Made by a program: the position numbers and the translations under genes. A stretch of DNA of 64,000 nt, from positions 930,001 through 994,000 of the forward strand of contig NZ_SNWP01000011.1 of NCBI RefSeq assembly GCF_004361915.1, written 5' to 3'. This document shows, piece after piece, positions 1 through 8,691 of this stretch. The notes under the pieces were generated by a model. It had not been told where the DNA came from. It was given only the letters and a program-made list of their open reading frames with translations, and searched no databases. Within the stretch, counting starts at the first letter, position 1. Each line of letters begins with the position of its first letter. This stretch comes from Sediminibacterium goheungense (lineage in GTDB: Bacteria > Bacteroidota > Bacteroidia > Chitinophagales > Chitinophagaceae).

Positions 1-130
1 GTTGAATGGCTTTTACGCCCTCGAAACCATCACCACACTCCTCAACGAGTTCAATATCAGGATAGGCCTGTAAATATTCTTTTACAATACTTCTGGCAAG
101 TGGTTCGTCGTCTATAATGATTAGTTTCAT
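1..130 (-). CDS. LytTR-family response regulator, N-terminal part only
   Basis: The first 43 codons of a response regulator are visible; the rest lies beyond the left edge. The protein opens MKLIIIDDEPLAR, the first beta strand of a CheY-like receiver with the acidic pair D7/D8 that binds Mg2+ beside the phospho-acceptor. It is the last visible gene of a leftward operon and starts 69 bp after the stop of a LytS-type histidine kinase, its likely partner. In this arrangement the regulator normally carries a C-terminal LytTR DNA-binding domain, but that part is not seen here, so the output domain is inferred from context. Confidence 0.8.
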   Translation of the reverse strand, partial: MKLIIIDDEPLARSIVKEYLQAYPDIELVEECGDGFEGVKAIQ

Positions 131-199
131 GGCTTCGTTTTATGGGTATTCGTCATTACTGATTTCGTAAAGTGTGATAGCAATCACTACGTCCTTGTA

Positions 200-1267
200 T
201 TACATTTTATGATGCATTATTTCAGGGTTGTATTGAGGTATAAGAATATGTGTTGTAAATAAGCTGTCTGTTTTAGATGTGCGTATCAGATCCTGTCTGG
301 CATACAATAAGTATAGTCTTCGCGAAATCGAAGCCAGTCCAAATCCTGTACCCTGTGTAGTTATTGTAGTAGAGGGGTCAAAGGGATTTTGGATCACGAT
401 TTCCAGCATATCCGGCCTTTCACCCTTTGCCAGAATACTGATCAATACCTCATCTGTTGTATCATACAAGCCGAATTTAATGGCATTTTCAACCACGGGT
501 TGCAAAAGCAAAACAGGTATCTGCATTTTGGATGCCTGCTCATCTATTAACAGACTGGTTTGCAGACGATGTCCGAATCTCACTTTTTCAATATCAAGGT
601 ACAATTGTAAATGATGGATCTCTTCCTGCAGGCTTACCTGTTGGTGCTCTTCTTTTTTTAAAGTGCCCCGGAGGAAGTCAGATAATTGCTGAATCATATG
701 TCTTGCCTTCTCAGGCTGAGAACCGGCGAGTGCACTGATAGAGTTCAGACTGTTGAATAAGAAATGGGGCTGCAACTGTTGCCGCAATTTGAGTAATTCT
801 GCATCTTTTGAAATCTTTTCTGCCTCTTCTTTTCTTTGCTCATTTTCCTGCTGCTCCAATAATGTGTACCACAATAAACTGATCATTGACATACAGCCAA
901 TCATCAGGAATCCGGTAATGTAGCGTATATAAAAAGATTGCCTCAAAAGACTCAGGTAAACATCATCTTCTTTAAACCAAAACTTTAAAATAGTACGGGC
1001 CAGAAAAAGATACAGACTGCTTAATACCAGACTTATAATAAGAATATACCAGTATCGCTCTTTTCTAGGCAGATAATACTTCATATTATTAACCACCAGC
1101 AAACAAAATGATGCCAATAAAAAGTTGGAAGTGAACGCATCAGTTACAGATTGTATAAAACTGATCTGATATTCTCTTAATACCCATACATGTATAATCG
1201 TCCATACCAGCCACCAGGTAAAGAATGCTACATAAAAATTACGGCCTTTTGTAATGGGTGTTACCAT
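200..1267 (-). CDS. LytS/YehU-type sensor histidine kinase
   Basis: Membrane histidine kinase of 355 aa. The N-terminal half has about four hydrophobic segments (roughly residues 11-30, 45-60, 72-92, 113-135). A short coiled coil follows (about 138-165), then the His_kinase domain with the phospho-acceptor motif QLQPHFLFNSLNS, acceptor H168. The C-terminal ATPase part contains QPVVENAIKFG (N box) and GTGFGLASI (G box). It presumably phosphorylates the LytTR regulator encoded just downstream. Its start lies 3 bp after the stop of the DUF4288 gene, so the genes are almost certainly co-transcribed. The signal sensed is unknown; the LiaF-like protein at the head of the operon is a candidate modulator (inference). 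Confidence 0.9.
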   Translation of the reverse strand: MVTPITKGRNFYVAFFTWWLVWTIIHVWVLREYQISFIQSVTDAFTSNFLLASFCLLVVNNMKYYLPRKERYWYILIISLVLSSLYLFLARTILKFWFKEDDVYLSLLRQSFYIRYITGFLMIGCMSMISLLWYTLLEQQENEQRKEEAEKISKDAELLKLRQQLQPHFLFNSLNSISALAGSQPEKARHMIQQLSDFLRGTLKKEEHQQVSLQEEIHHLQLYLDIEKVRFGHRLQTSLLIDEQASKMQIPVLLLQPVVENAIKFGLYDTTDEVLISILAKGERPDMLEIVIQNPFDPSTTITTQGTGFGLASISRRLYLLYARQDLIRTSKTDSLFTTHILIPQYNPEIMHHKM

Positions 1268-1270
1268 AAG

Positions 1271-1630
1271 CTATAGTGCCTGCAGAAACTGATCTGTACA
1301 GTTCGATAACAAATATCCTGCTTTTAGACGAACTTCCTGCTGGTAACGCATACTGTCTGCCGGTAAACAAATCTGCGATAATACTTCTGCTCCGTCAATC
1401 ATATTATTGAGTTTGTATAATTCCGTTACGTCAATAAAATGCCAATTGATCTGATGAATGGTCTGCGCATCGGCAATAAGTTGTTCCTGATGCCCTATCT
1501 GCTGTGCTTTATGAAAAGCATGCAGTGCATCATCCGCCTGAACCAGTCGCAACTGCTCATCAAATTGTACAGGGTCAGGTTCAGAAGGTGACTGAAACCT
1601 GTAAATAAGTTTTGCCAGAAACCATTCCAT
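1271..1630 (-). CDS. DUF4288 domain protein
   Basis: Small cytoplasmic protein of about 119 aa matching the DUF4288 pattern: N-terminal MEWFLAKLIYRF, then QFDEQLRLVQADDALHAFHKA and a C-terminal alpha/beta part. The ATG at 1630 was chosen because the domain begins right there; an in-frame extension to 1696 would run into the end of the upstream gene and adds no conserved residues. It sits 22 bp after the LiaF-like gene and 3 bp before the kinase gene. The biochemical function of DUF4288 is not known; its place between a membrane modulator and a kinase suggests a regulatory role, which is inference. Confidence 0.75.
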   Translation of the reverse strand: MEWFLAKLIYRFQSPSEPDPVQFDEQLRLVQADDALHAFHKAQQIGHQEQLIADAQTIHQINWHFIDVTELYKLNNMIDGAEVLSQICLPADSMRYQQEVRLKAGYLLSNCTDQFLQAL

Positions 1631-1652
1631 ACAATTGGGTTGAAAGTGTAGA

Positions 1653-2402
1653 TTAATAACTCTTGATTTCAATGCCGCCAAATACAGATGTGCCACTCAG
1701 GATCAGTACTTTATCCGGATCAAATTTACTTCCGGGTAACAGGTTGCGTTTGTCTTCAATACCTGCAAATACGGCAACCGTTTCAGATCGTACTTCCCAG
1801 TTAGGAGGCACTACGAGCTTTGCACCACCAAAAACAATGGTTACTTCCAGAAAAACAGGCCCTTGTATATCTGCCTGTGTCAGGTTAATCTGAGAACCAC
1901 CCATAAAGCAAACAATTTCTCCTCCTTTGAAATTTTTCGAGGTCACCATTTTCTTTACTTCACCAAACACAGAAGTGCTGTCAATCCTGTCTTCCGACGA
2001 TGGTGGAAAATCGTTGTCAGACCCATCCTGCTGCTTCGGTTTGAAATTAAGCAACGGATCCTGGCTGAGGGAGGTTACTTTGGGCCTGAAAATGAATAAT
2101 ATACCAATGCCAATAATAAGACCAGGCCATAGAAAACGACGTATCTCCACATCTTTTATCAGTTCATCAGACATAAAAAATAATCCAACAGCAATCATAA
2201 TGATCCATGAAACGCCACGGAACCTTACTTTTAAACCAGATACCAGACCTACCAGTACCAGAATGGCCGACCAGTCGTACAACCATGATGGAATATATAC
2301 ACCCACTCTTTTCAACAGTATTACTGCACCTATGAGGATTAAAATGATACCCGTGAAAAATCGGTCATTGTGGTTCTTTACATTGAAACCTCTGTTTCTC
2401 AT
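1653..2402 (-). CDS. LiaF-like membrane protein
   Basis: 249 aa. Four hydrophobic segments occupy about residues 16-33, 42-57, 60-80 and 88-106, followed by a soluble region of about 145 aa. The C-terminal part has the glycine-rich beta pattern of the LiaF C-terminal domain: GGEIVCFMGGSQINL, then VFGGAKLVVPPNWEV, then DKRNLLPG. In Firmicutes LiaF inhibits the LiaS kinase in the cell-envelope stress system. Here it heads an operon with a LytS-type kinase and LytTR regulator, so a comparable modulatory role is plausible but inferred. It is the first gene of the operon; the promoter should lie upstream of 2402. Confidence 0.8.
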   Translation of the reverse strand: MRNRGFNVKNHNDRFFTGIILILIGAVILLKRVGVYIPSWLYDWSAILVLVGLVSGLKVRFRGVSWIIMIAVGLFFMSDELIKDVEIRRFLWPGLIIGIGILFIFRPKVTSLSQDPLLNFKPKQQDGSDNDFPPSSEDRIDSTSVFGEVKKMVTSKNFKGGEIVCFMGGSQINLTQADIQGPVFLEVTIVFGGAKLVVPPNWEVRSETVAVFAGIEDKRNLLPGSKFDPDKVLILSGTSVFGGIEIKSY

Positions 2403-2525
2403 TTTGATTAATTTTCAACAAAACTAAATCTGTAATTAACCGTAGTAAAGTAGAATTAGGCTATAACCGGAAAAAGGGCGGTAAGTGTACGAAAATGGTC
2501 GGTAAATGAAAACGATACCCCTTCC

Positions 2526-3458
2526 TTAAGCAGGTTCGCCGGCCGTTTTAGATTGCCAGCCAATGAGTAATACACCAATGATTACAAGAATGGTTCCGAT
2601 GATCTGTTCTGCAATAATAGATTCGCCCAGAAAAAAATGTGCCTGTAAAATCGTAGATACTGGTCCGATACTGGTAATAATAGCTACATTATTACTGCCG
2701 ATTTTTTTCATGCCAACACTCATCATAAAAGAAGGCAAAACGGTAGCAATCATCGCAAGCGCCATGCCATAACCGGCCAGAGTGCTATTGAATTGTAAAA
2801 TACCTCCGCCTGGTTGCTGAATAAGGTAGTGGATAAAAATACCCGCCGTAGCAGTAAGCATGGCATAAGCCGTATAGCGGGTAGCGCCCACACTGGTAAC
2901 AAGTCTGCCAGTACCTACCAGGTAAAAAGAATAAGTAATGGCGCAAAGAAATATCATAAAAGAACCGTAGAAAAACTGCGGACCATACTGGGCCGCTCTG
3001 ATTTCGGCCCAATATGCAATACCAATACCAATATAAGTAAGTACCAGTGCAATGATCTGGACCCGACTCAGTTTGGTTTTGAAATAAAAAGTATTAATGA
3101 GTACTGCGAACGTAGGATAGAGGAACAGTATCAATCTTTCCAGACCTGCAGAAACATATTGTAAACCGATAAAATCGAAAAGACTGCTCAGGTAATAACC
3201 AAATATACCCATAAGCATGATCCATATCCATTGCTTTTTGGTGAGTGACTTTGTTTCCTCTTTTCTGCCCGCCATCCAGGCAGCGCCAACATAAAAGGGA
3301 AGAGAGAATAACATACGTAGACTCAACAAGCTGAGCGCATCTACTTTTGTTTCAAAGAAGGCCAGTTTTACAAAAATGGCTTTGGTAGAAAAAAAGATGG
3401 CACCAGAAATAGTAATCAAAAAACCAGCAAGACTTATTTTTTGAACCTGGGTATTCAC
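2526..3458 (-). CDS. EamA-type (DMT superfamily) transporter
   Basis: Integral membrane protein of 310 aa with about ten hydrophobic helices in two EamA repeats (about 10-150 and 165-300), the usual architecture and length for drug/metabolite exporters of the inner membrane. The second repeat has the typical end ...SIIAEQIIGTILVIIGVLL. The start is GTG: the in-frame codons upstream offer no ATG before a stop in the adjoining repeat region. The substrate cannot be read from sequence. The gene is transcribed leftward, and a heptad repeat array begins 6 bp upstream of the start codon. Confidence 0.85.
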   Translation of the reverse strand: MNTQVQKISLAGFLITISGAIFFSTKAIFVKLAFFETKVDALSLLSLRMLFSLPFYVGAAWMAGRKEETKSLTKKQWIWIMLMGIFGYYLSSLFDFIGLQYVSAGLERLILFLYPTFAVLINTFYFKTKLSRVQIIALVLTYIGIGIAYWAEIRAAQYGPQFFYGSFMIFLCAITYSFYLVGTGRLVTSVGATRYTAYAMLTATAGIFIHYLIQQPGGGILQFNSTLAGYGMALAMIATVLPSFMMSVGMKKIGSNNVAIITSIGPVSTILQAHFFLGESIIAEQIIGTILVIIGVLLIGWQSKTAGEPA

Positions 3459-3464
3459 ATGTTT

Positions 3465-3612
3465 ATGGTTAATGGCTTATGGCCTGTAGCTTATGGCAAA
3501 TGGTTAATAGCCTATGGCTTATAGCATATAGGGGATGGCTAATAGTTATTAGTTAACATGGGCTATGATCCATTCACTATACGCCATTAACTATAAGCCA
3601 TAAGCTAATTAC
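3465..3612. repeat. Heptad tandem repeat with inverted partner (locus 1)
   Basis: Thirteen consecutive 7-nt units run from 3465 to 3555, e.g. ATGGTTA, ATGGCTT, ATGGCCT, GTAGCTT, ATAGCCT; the consensus is about RTRGYNW. After a 15-nt junction, six units in reverse-complement orientation run from 3571 to 3612 (CATTCAC, TATACGC, CATTAAC, TATAAGC, CATAAGC, TAATTAC). The two arrays can pair into a long imperfect hairpin filling the whole gap between the EamA gene and dapD. The last unit touches the dapD stop codon. The 7-nt period is seen directly; function is unknown. Confidence 0.8.
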
Positions 3613-4424
3613 TACACACTCACATTAAAATCTCTCAATGCGTCATTCAGACTCGTTTTAAGATCTGTACTGGCTTTTCGCTGGCCAATGATGAGGGCGC
3701 AACTTACCTGGTATTCTCCGGCATTGAATTTTTTGGCGTAGCTGCCGGGTATCACAACACTTCTGGCTGGAACACGGCCTTTGTATTCAACAGGTTCACT
3801 ACCACTTACGTCAATGATTTTTGTTGATTGGGTCAATACCACATTGGCACCCAAAACAGCTTCTTTTTCAACAACCACACCTTCAACCACAATACACCTG
3901 CTGCCAATAAAACAACCGTCTTCAATAATTACAGGACTGGCTTGTAAGGGTTCCAGCACACCTCCGATACCCACACCCCCACTCAGGTGAACAGCTTTGC
4001 CGATTTGGGCACAGCTACCTACGGTGGCCCAGGTATCAACCATGGTACCTTCATCTACGTAGGCGCCAATATTTACATAACTAGGCATGAGTACCACATT
4101 TTTTGCTACATAAGCACCATAACGGGCTATCGCATGTGGAACGGCTCTTACACCCAGTTCTTTATAGTTCGACTTTAATAACATCTTATCATAAAACTCA
4201 AAAGGAGGCAGGTTCCAGGTTTGCATCTGCTGTATGCCGAAATACATAAGAATAGCCTGTTTTACCCACTCATTTACTACCCATTTACCCTCTTCCGGAT
4301 CTGCCACTCTCAGGCGCCCCTTATCTACTTCTTCAATAACAGCCCTAACAGCATCGCTGTGTTTATTGGCCTGTAACAATTCTCTGTTTTGCCAGGCTTC
4401 TTCAATCAATGTTTTGAGTTCCAT
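3612..4424 (-). CDS. dapD: 2,3,4,5-tetrahydropyridine-2,6-dicarboxylate N-succinyltransferase
   Basis: Transfers succinyl from succinyl-CoA to tetrahydrodipicolinate in the succinylase branch of lysine and diaminopimelate synthesis; cytoplasmic trimer. The 270-aa protein from the ATG at 4424 (MELKTLIEEAWQNRELL) matches family length. It shows the N-terminal helical domain, then a left-handed beta-helix built from hexapeptide repeats (about residues 105-215: VNIGAYVDEGTMVDTWATVG, GVGIGGVLEP, IIEDGCFIGSRC). The C-terminal LYxxIIG-like motif is replaced by SCALIIGQR. An 11-codon upstream extension is unlikely. The divergent gene tsaC starts 89 bp away, and dapB, a second gene of the pathway, is at 61 kb. 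Confidence 0.95.
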   Translation of the reverse strand: MELKTLIEEAWQNRELLQANKHSDAVRAVIEEVDKGRLRVADPEEGKWVVNEWVKQAILMYFGIQQMQTWNLPPFEFYDKMLLKSNYKELGVRAVPHAIARYGAYVAKNVVLMPSYVNIGAYVDEGTMVDTWATVGSCAQIGKAVHLSGGVGIGGVLEPLQASPVIIEDGCFIGSRCIVVEGVVVEKEAVLGANVVLTQSTKIIDVSGSEPVEYKGRVPARSVVIPGSYAKKFNAGEYQVSCALIIGQRKASTDLKTSLNDALRDFNVSV

Positions 4425-4513
4425 TGCCTTAAAATTTTTGCAAACATACAGGTTCATAAGAAAGGTTGTGTCTTCAGCAGCATATTCAACACAATTTGTA
4501 CATTGCAGCTACG

Positions 4514-5086
4514 ATGCTCCCATTTCAAAATGATATGGATGCCTGCCTGGAAGTGCTGGAAAGAGGAGGCCTGATTCTATACCCCACCGATACCATCTGG
4601 GGGATAGGTTGTGATGCCACGAATCCGGCAGCCGTTGAAAAAATTTTCCACCTTAAACAAAGGGCAGAGCATAAGGCCATGATTGTACTGGTAGCAGATG
4701 AAAGAGATATTCTGCAATATGTAACCCAGCCTGATTTACAGGTTTTCGACTATATAAAGGGGGTATCCAAACCTATTACTGTTATTTACGACGGGGTGAT
4801 TGGCCTCGCCGATGCCTTACTTGCAGAAGATGGTTCCGCAGGTATCCGGATAACAACGGATACATTTTGTAAACACCTGATCAAAAGATTCAGAAAGCCA
4901 TTGGTAAGCACTTCTGCTAATATATCCGGGTATCCGGCTCCTCAAGCATTTCAGGATATAGAACCGGCTATTAAGGAGGGTGTAGACTATGTGGTACGCT
5001 ACAGGCAGGCAGATGATCATTATTACAAACCCTCCTCAATCATAAAATGGGATAAAAACGGTGTTTTAACCATCATTCGCTCCTGA
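4514..5086 (+). CDS. tsaC: Sua5/YciO/YrdC-family threonylcarbamoyl-AMP synthase
   Basis: 190 aa from the ATG at 4514. Proteins of this fold make L-threonylcarbamoyl-AMP from threonine, bicarbonate and ATP for the t6A modification of ANN-decoding tRNAs. Diagnostic motifs are LILYPTDTIWGIGCDATN near residues 20-38, FHLKQRAEHKAMIVLV (nucleotide/carbonate pocket), AGIRITTD, and KPLVSTSANISG. There is no C-terminal Sua5 domain, so it is the short TsaC/YrdC type. Longer forms from 4466 would start inside the divergent promoter region and lack homology. Many Bacteroidota carry more than one YrdC-fold paralog, so a YciO-like role is the main alternative. Confidence 0.8.
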   Translation: MLPFQNDMDACLEVLERGGLILYPTDTIWGIGCDATNPAAVEKIFHLKQRAEHKAMIVLVADERDILQYVTQPDLQVFDYIKGVSKPITVIYDGVIGLADALLAEDGSAGIRITTDTFCKHLIKRFRKPLVSTSANISGYPAPQAFQDIEPAIKEGVDYVVRYRQADDHYYKPSSIIKWDKNGVLTIIRS

Positions 5087-5240
5087 TTGTGCATAACCCT
5101 GTGCGAAAATCACTTTTTCTGTTAATAGCCTGAAAGTGAATGGATTAGCCTCAATTTGCCTCATGGTGGCAGGAATTTTGTTGAACTTTTAGTTGTATTT
5201 CTTGTTCTATTTTCCAAACTTAATGTAAGAATACAATCGC

Positions 5241-5453
5241 ATGGCACGTGTAATACTCGATGTACCCAATGATAAAATGCAGCCCTTCTTAAAAGCTATC
5301 CTGAATTTAGGGCTGGATCGTCATGCGATCAGTTCCAATACACCAAAGAGACGGCTGCTATCTGCACAAAACCGGAAAATCCTGAAACATCTCTCCGGAA
5401 GTGTCCTCCTCTTTGATTGGGAATTTTTCAGCAATGAACTCGAATACGAATAG
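5241..5453 (+). CDS. Small conserved-looking protein, unknown function
   Basis: Predicted 70-aa soluble protein, slightly basic in the middle (NTPKRRLLSAQNRKILKHL) and acidic at the end (FFSNELEYE). I do not recognise a family. It is supported as a real gene by a clean ATG after a 154-bp intergenic gap, normal codon use, no better frame in the interval, and a same-strand gene starting 38 bp after its stop. The segment MARVILDVPNDKM followed by a helix could be a small alpha/beta fold. No signal peptide or membrane segment is seen. Confidence 0.55.
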   Translation: MARVILDVPNDKMQPFLKAILNLGLDRHAISSNTPKRRLLSAQNRKILKHLSGSVLLFDWEFFSNELEYE

Positions 5454-5491
5454 TCTTTACAGGAAAGAACGCTTTATAGTAGTTTTGCCTG

Positions 5492-6490
5492 ATGCAGCGA
5501 ATCCTGGTTATCCAAACTGCTTTTATTGGTGATGTAGTACTGGCCACGGGCTTACTTGAAAAATTACATCAGAAATTTCCTCAGGCGAATATTGATATCG
5601 TCGTTCGAAAAGGTAATGAAACACTTTTTACGGATCATCCATTTCTTCAGACAGTCTATTGCTGGGATAAAAAAAAGAATAAATACCTGCACTTATTAGA
5701 ATTGATACGGTTGATTCGACGAAAGAAGTACGATACGGTCATTAATGTACAACGTTATGCAGCCACAGGGTTGTTAACAGCTTTATCAGGTGCCAGAAAA
5801 AAAATAGGTTTCGATAAAAACCCGTTTCGATTTTTATTTACCGATATTATACCACATGATTTTTCGGGTGAGGGTGATGCAGTACACGAAATACAAAGAA
5901 ATCATGCTTTGATAAGGGCTATTACCGATGAACACGCTGCAAAACCCAAACTCCATCCTTCTGAAGCAGATGCGAAAGTTATTGCCTGTTATCAAACAAA
6001 GCCCTATGTCTGTATTGCACCCGCGTCTGTATGGTTTACCAAACAATACCCGGCAACGGGGTGGATAGAATTAATCAGGCAAATACCAGATACTTATACG
6101 ATCTTTTTATTGGGTGCGCCCGGCGACAGGGTCCTTTGTGAAAAAATTGAACAACAATCGAACCGTTCAATCATCAATCTGGCAGGAAAATTATCTTTCT
6201 TATCCTCAGCAGCATTAATGAAAAATGCTGCTATGAATTATGTAAATGATTCGGCACCCATGCATTTTGCTTCAGCTGTGAATGCCCCCGTAACCGCTGT
6301 TTATTGTTCTACCATTCCTTCATTCGGGTACGGTCCGTTGTCCGACAGGTCCTTTGTTGTAGAAACACCTGTTGCATTGAATTGCAGGCCCTGTGGCTTG
6401 CATGGACATACAAAATGTCCGCAAGGGCATTTTCATTGTGCGGTTAAGATTCAGACCCAGCAACTGCTCGAAACACTATCTGCACCTTAA
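5492..6490 (+). CDS. Glycosyltransferase family 9 (heptosyltransferase-like)
   Basis: 332 aa, GT9/GT-B fold. Enzymes of this family transfer heptose from ADP-heptose to the LPS inner core at the cytoplasmic face of the inner membrane. The N-terminal Rossmann half starts RILVIQTAFIGDVVLATGLL, the standard opening of WaaF/WaaC proteins. The C-terminal half has CIAPASVWFTKQYP (donor site), then NLAGKLSFLSSAALMKNA and NDSAPMHFASAVNAPVTAVY, the conserved donor-binding segment. A C-terminal Cys-rich stretch (CRPCGLHGHTKCPQGHFHC) is common in bacterial GT9. The acceptor sugar is unknown. It is followed by the cca gene after 27 bp, so co-transcription is likely. Confidence 0.85.
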   Translation: MQRILVIQTAFIGDVVLATGLLEKLHQKFPQANIDIVVRKGNETLFTDHPFLQTVYCWDKKKNKYLHLLELIRLIRRKKYDTVINVQRYAATGLLTALSGARKKIGFDKNPFRFLFTDIIPHDFSGEGDAVHEIQRNHALIRAITDEHAAKPKLHPSEADAKVIACYQTKPYVCIAPASVWFTKQYPATGWIELIRQIPDTYTIFLLGAPGDRVLCEKIEQQSNRSIINLAGKLSFLSSAALMKNAAMNYVNDSAPMHFASAVNAPVTAVYCSTIPSFGYGPLSDRSFVVETPVALNCRPCGLHGHTKCPQGHFHCAVKIQTQQLLETLSAP

Positions 6491-6517
6491 AAACAGAAAG
6501 GAATTACATTTGCAACG

Positions 6518-7936
6518 ATGGATATTGTTTGTACAGATAAGGAGTCACAGATTTTTCAGACCATTGCAAAAGCAGCGGCATCTCTCGACCTGCCCTGTTA
6601 TCTGATTGGTGGATTTGTAAGAGATAAGCTGATTGGCAGACCCACGAAGGATATTGATATTGTTTGTATCGGTGATGGTATTTCATTGGCACATAAAGTG
6701 GCTGAATATTTTCAGCCCAAACCACATGTGTCTTTTTTTAAAACTTTTGGTACCGCACAGATTAAAATCGATGACCTGGAAATTGAATTTGTAGGGGCCC
6801 GGAAAGAAAGTTATGCCAACCACAGCCGTAAACCGGATGTATTGCCGGGAACCATCGAAGATGACCAGAACAGACGTGATTTTACCATTAATGCACTTGC
6901 CATTAGTTTGAATGCAGCTGATTATGGTACCCTTATAGACCCCTTTAATGGACGAAAGGCACTGGATGAGAAAATCATCGTAACACCACTGGAGCCCTCT
7001 CAGACTTTTAGTGATGATCCTTTGCGTATGATGCGAGCCATTCGTTTTGCAGCGCAGCTGAATTATACGATTGTGCCGGAAACACTGGCTGCCATTGAAG
7101 CCAATGTGCATCGCATCAGTATTGTATCACAGGAACGGATTACCGACGAAATCAATAAAATCATGTTATGCAGGCGGCCTTCCGTGGGATGGGATCTTCT
7201 GTTCAGAACCAGGTTATTGCATAAGATATTTCCGCAGATGGTCGATTTACACGGGGCGGCATATATTGATGGCATCGGGCATAAGGATAATTTTTACCAT
7301 ACGCTACAGGTGCTGGATAATATTTCAGAACATACAGACGATCTGTGGCTGAGGTGGGCAGCTTTATTACATGATATCGGAAAACCTGCTACCAAACGTT
7401 TTGAAGAAGGACATGGATGGACCTTTCATGGCCATGAAGTAGTGGGAGCCAGGATGGTTCCGAAAATATTTGCCAAACTGAAACTGCCACTCAACGAAAA
7501 AATGAAGCAGGTGCAGAAACTGGTACTCTTACACCTGCGCCCGATCAGCCTTACCAAAGAAAATATTACCGATAGTGCTATCAGACGTCTGTTATTTGAT
7601 GCAGGAGAAGATATCGATGCGCTGATGATGTTATGTTCGGCAGATATTACCAGTAAAAACAAAACAAAAGTAAAGCGTTACCTGCAGAATTTTGAATTGG
7701 TGAAACAGCGACTGGAAGAGGTAGAAGATGCTGACCGGATAAGAAACTGGCAACCACCCATTACGGGAGAAATCATCATGCAGACTTTTGGATTAACACC
7801 CGGCAGACAGGTTGGCATTATAAAAGATGCTATCAGGGAAGCCATTCTTGATGGACTGATACCCAATGAATATGAAGCGGCAAAAGCATTTATGTTGGCC
7901 AAAGGGGCAGAACTGAACTTGCGGACGGTGGAATAA
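6518..7936 (+). CDS. cca: CCA tRNA nucleotidyltransferase with HD domain
   Basis: 472 aa, class II nucleotidyltransferase that adds or repairs the 3' CCA of tRNA. The catalytic head shows [19 protein letters not shown], with the GG motif at 31-32 and the metal-binding DxD at 45-47, then [10 protein letters not shown] and [16 protein letters not shown] tRNA-binding helical region follows. The HD phosphohydrolase domain has the motif [11 protein letters not shown] near residue 288 and FHGHEVVG. Bacteroidota often encode such HD-fused versions. Whether it adds full CCA or only part is not decidable from the sequence. Confidence 0.9.
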   Translation: MDIVCTDKESQIFQTIAKAAASLDLPCYLIGGFVRDKLIGRPTKDIDIVCIGDGISLAHKVAEYFQPKPHVSFFKTFGTAQIKIDDLEIEFVGARKESYANHSRKPDVLPGTIEDDQNRRDFTINALAISLNAADYGTLIDPFNGRKALDEKIIVTPLEPSQTFSDDPLRMMRAIRFAAQLNYTIVPETLAAIEANVHRISIVSQERITDEINKIMLCRRPSVGWDLLFRTRLLHKIFPQMVDLHGAAYIDGIGHKDNFYHTLQVLDNISEHTDDLWLRWAALLHDIGKPATKRFEEGHGWTFHGHEVVGARMVPKIFAKLKLPLNEKMKQVQKLVLLHLRPISLTKENITDSAIRRLLFDAGEDIDALMMLCSADITSKNKTKVKRYLQNFELVKQRLEEVEDADRIRNWQPPITGEIIMQTFGLTPGRQVGIIKDAIREAILDGLIPNEYEAAKAFMLAKGAELNLRTVE

Positions 7937-7948
7937 ATTGTATTTTAG
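7918..7948 (+). promoter_or_regulatory. Candidate sigma-ABfr-type promoter
   Basis: CTTG at 7918-7921, a 19-nt spacer, then TATTTTAG at 7941-7948, one base off the Bacteroidota -7 consensus TAnnTTTG. It lies at the end of cca and 54 bp before the gene starting at 8002, and would serve that gene. Prediction by pattern only. Confidence 0.4.
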
Positions 7949-8001
7949 CAGTTCAAACAGTACCTCGTACTATATTGATCAATAAAAACTGAACAAACAG
8001 A

Positions 8002-8565
8002 ATGGCGGTTTTAAAATTTCGGATTTACCTGGAAGAAGATGATGCGGTTTACCGTGATATTGTTATCAAACATACCCAGCATTTTATTGATTTGCATTTT
8101 GCCATTCTGAAAGCATATGAGTTCGATCAGAAACACCAGGCAACTTTTTTCCGTAGTAACGATAACTGGCAGAGAGGTCGTGAAATCAGTTTTGAAAAAT
8201 ACGACAAAGCCTATGTTGCTGACCCTCTTTTAATGGCTGAAACCACCATAGGAAGTGAAATCAGAGACACGAACCAGAAATTTATTTATCTGTATGATTT
8301 CGCTAAGAACTGGACCTTTCTCATTGAATTAATCAATGTGAGCAAGGAAGAAAATGCAAAACTGAATTACCCTGCTATATCAAGAATAGAGGGCATTGGT
8401 CCGCAGCAATATGGCACCAAGAGCTTACTGGGCGATAAATTTGCCGATATTGAAGAGAAATATGATCTTTCAGAGGCTTCAGACGGTTTTGGGGAAGAAG
8501 GTGAGGAGGGAGAATCGGATGCTGATGAATTCGGCAGCGAAGAAAGTACCGAAGAGGAATTTTAA
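8002..8565 (+). CDS. Plasmid pRiA4b ORF-3-like domain protein
   Basis: 187-aa cytoplasmic protein. Residues about 1-140 match the PRiA4_ORF3-type fold: FRIYLEEDDAVYRDIVIKH, FIDLHFAILKAYEFD, HQATFF, then DFAKNWTFLIELI and YPAISRIEGIGPQQYG. The family name comes from a plasmid ORF and an IS1096 passenger gene, but no transposase, inverted repeats or other mobile-element sign is present here, and chromosomal copies are common in Bacteroidota. The C-terminal 35 residues are strongly acidic and Gly/Ser-rich (EEGEEGESDADEFGSEES), probably disordered. Function unknown. miaA follows on the same strand 126 bp later. Confidence 0.75.
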   Translation: MAVLKFRIYLEEDDAVYRDIVIKHTQHFIDLHFAILKAYEFDQKHQATFFRSNDNWQRGREISFEKYDKAYVADPLLMAETTIGSEIRDTNQKFIYLYDFAKNWTFLIELINVSKEENAKLNYPAISRIEGIGPQQYGTKSLLGDKFADIEEKYDLSEASDGFGEEGEEGESDADEFGSEESTEEEF

Positions 8566-8691
8566 TCTATAAATATACCCTGCGAAATCTCCATTAGCTC
8601 CTTTCCCTGTGGTGAAATACATGGCCGAACTGTAAGATATAACAGGAGACTATAAGTGATCTCGAAAAGTGGATAGATACAATATTTTATT

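Noticed and set aside
3465..3612. Heptad arrays as a CRISPR array or VNTR gene
   Set aside because: There are no spacers of 26-50 nt between constant repeats; units are 7 nt, variable, and reverse direction midway. No cas genes are in the window.
8002..8565. pRiA4b/IS1096 passenger-like gene as a sign of a mobile element
   Set aside because: No transposase, terminal inverted repeats or odd base composition; it lies between housekeeping genes cca and miaA.
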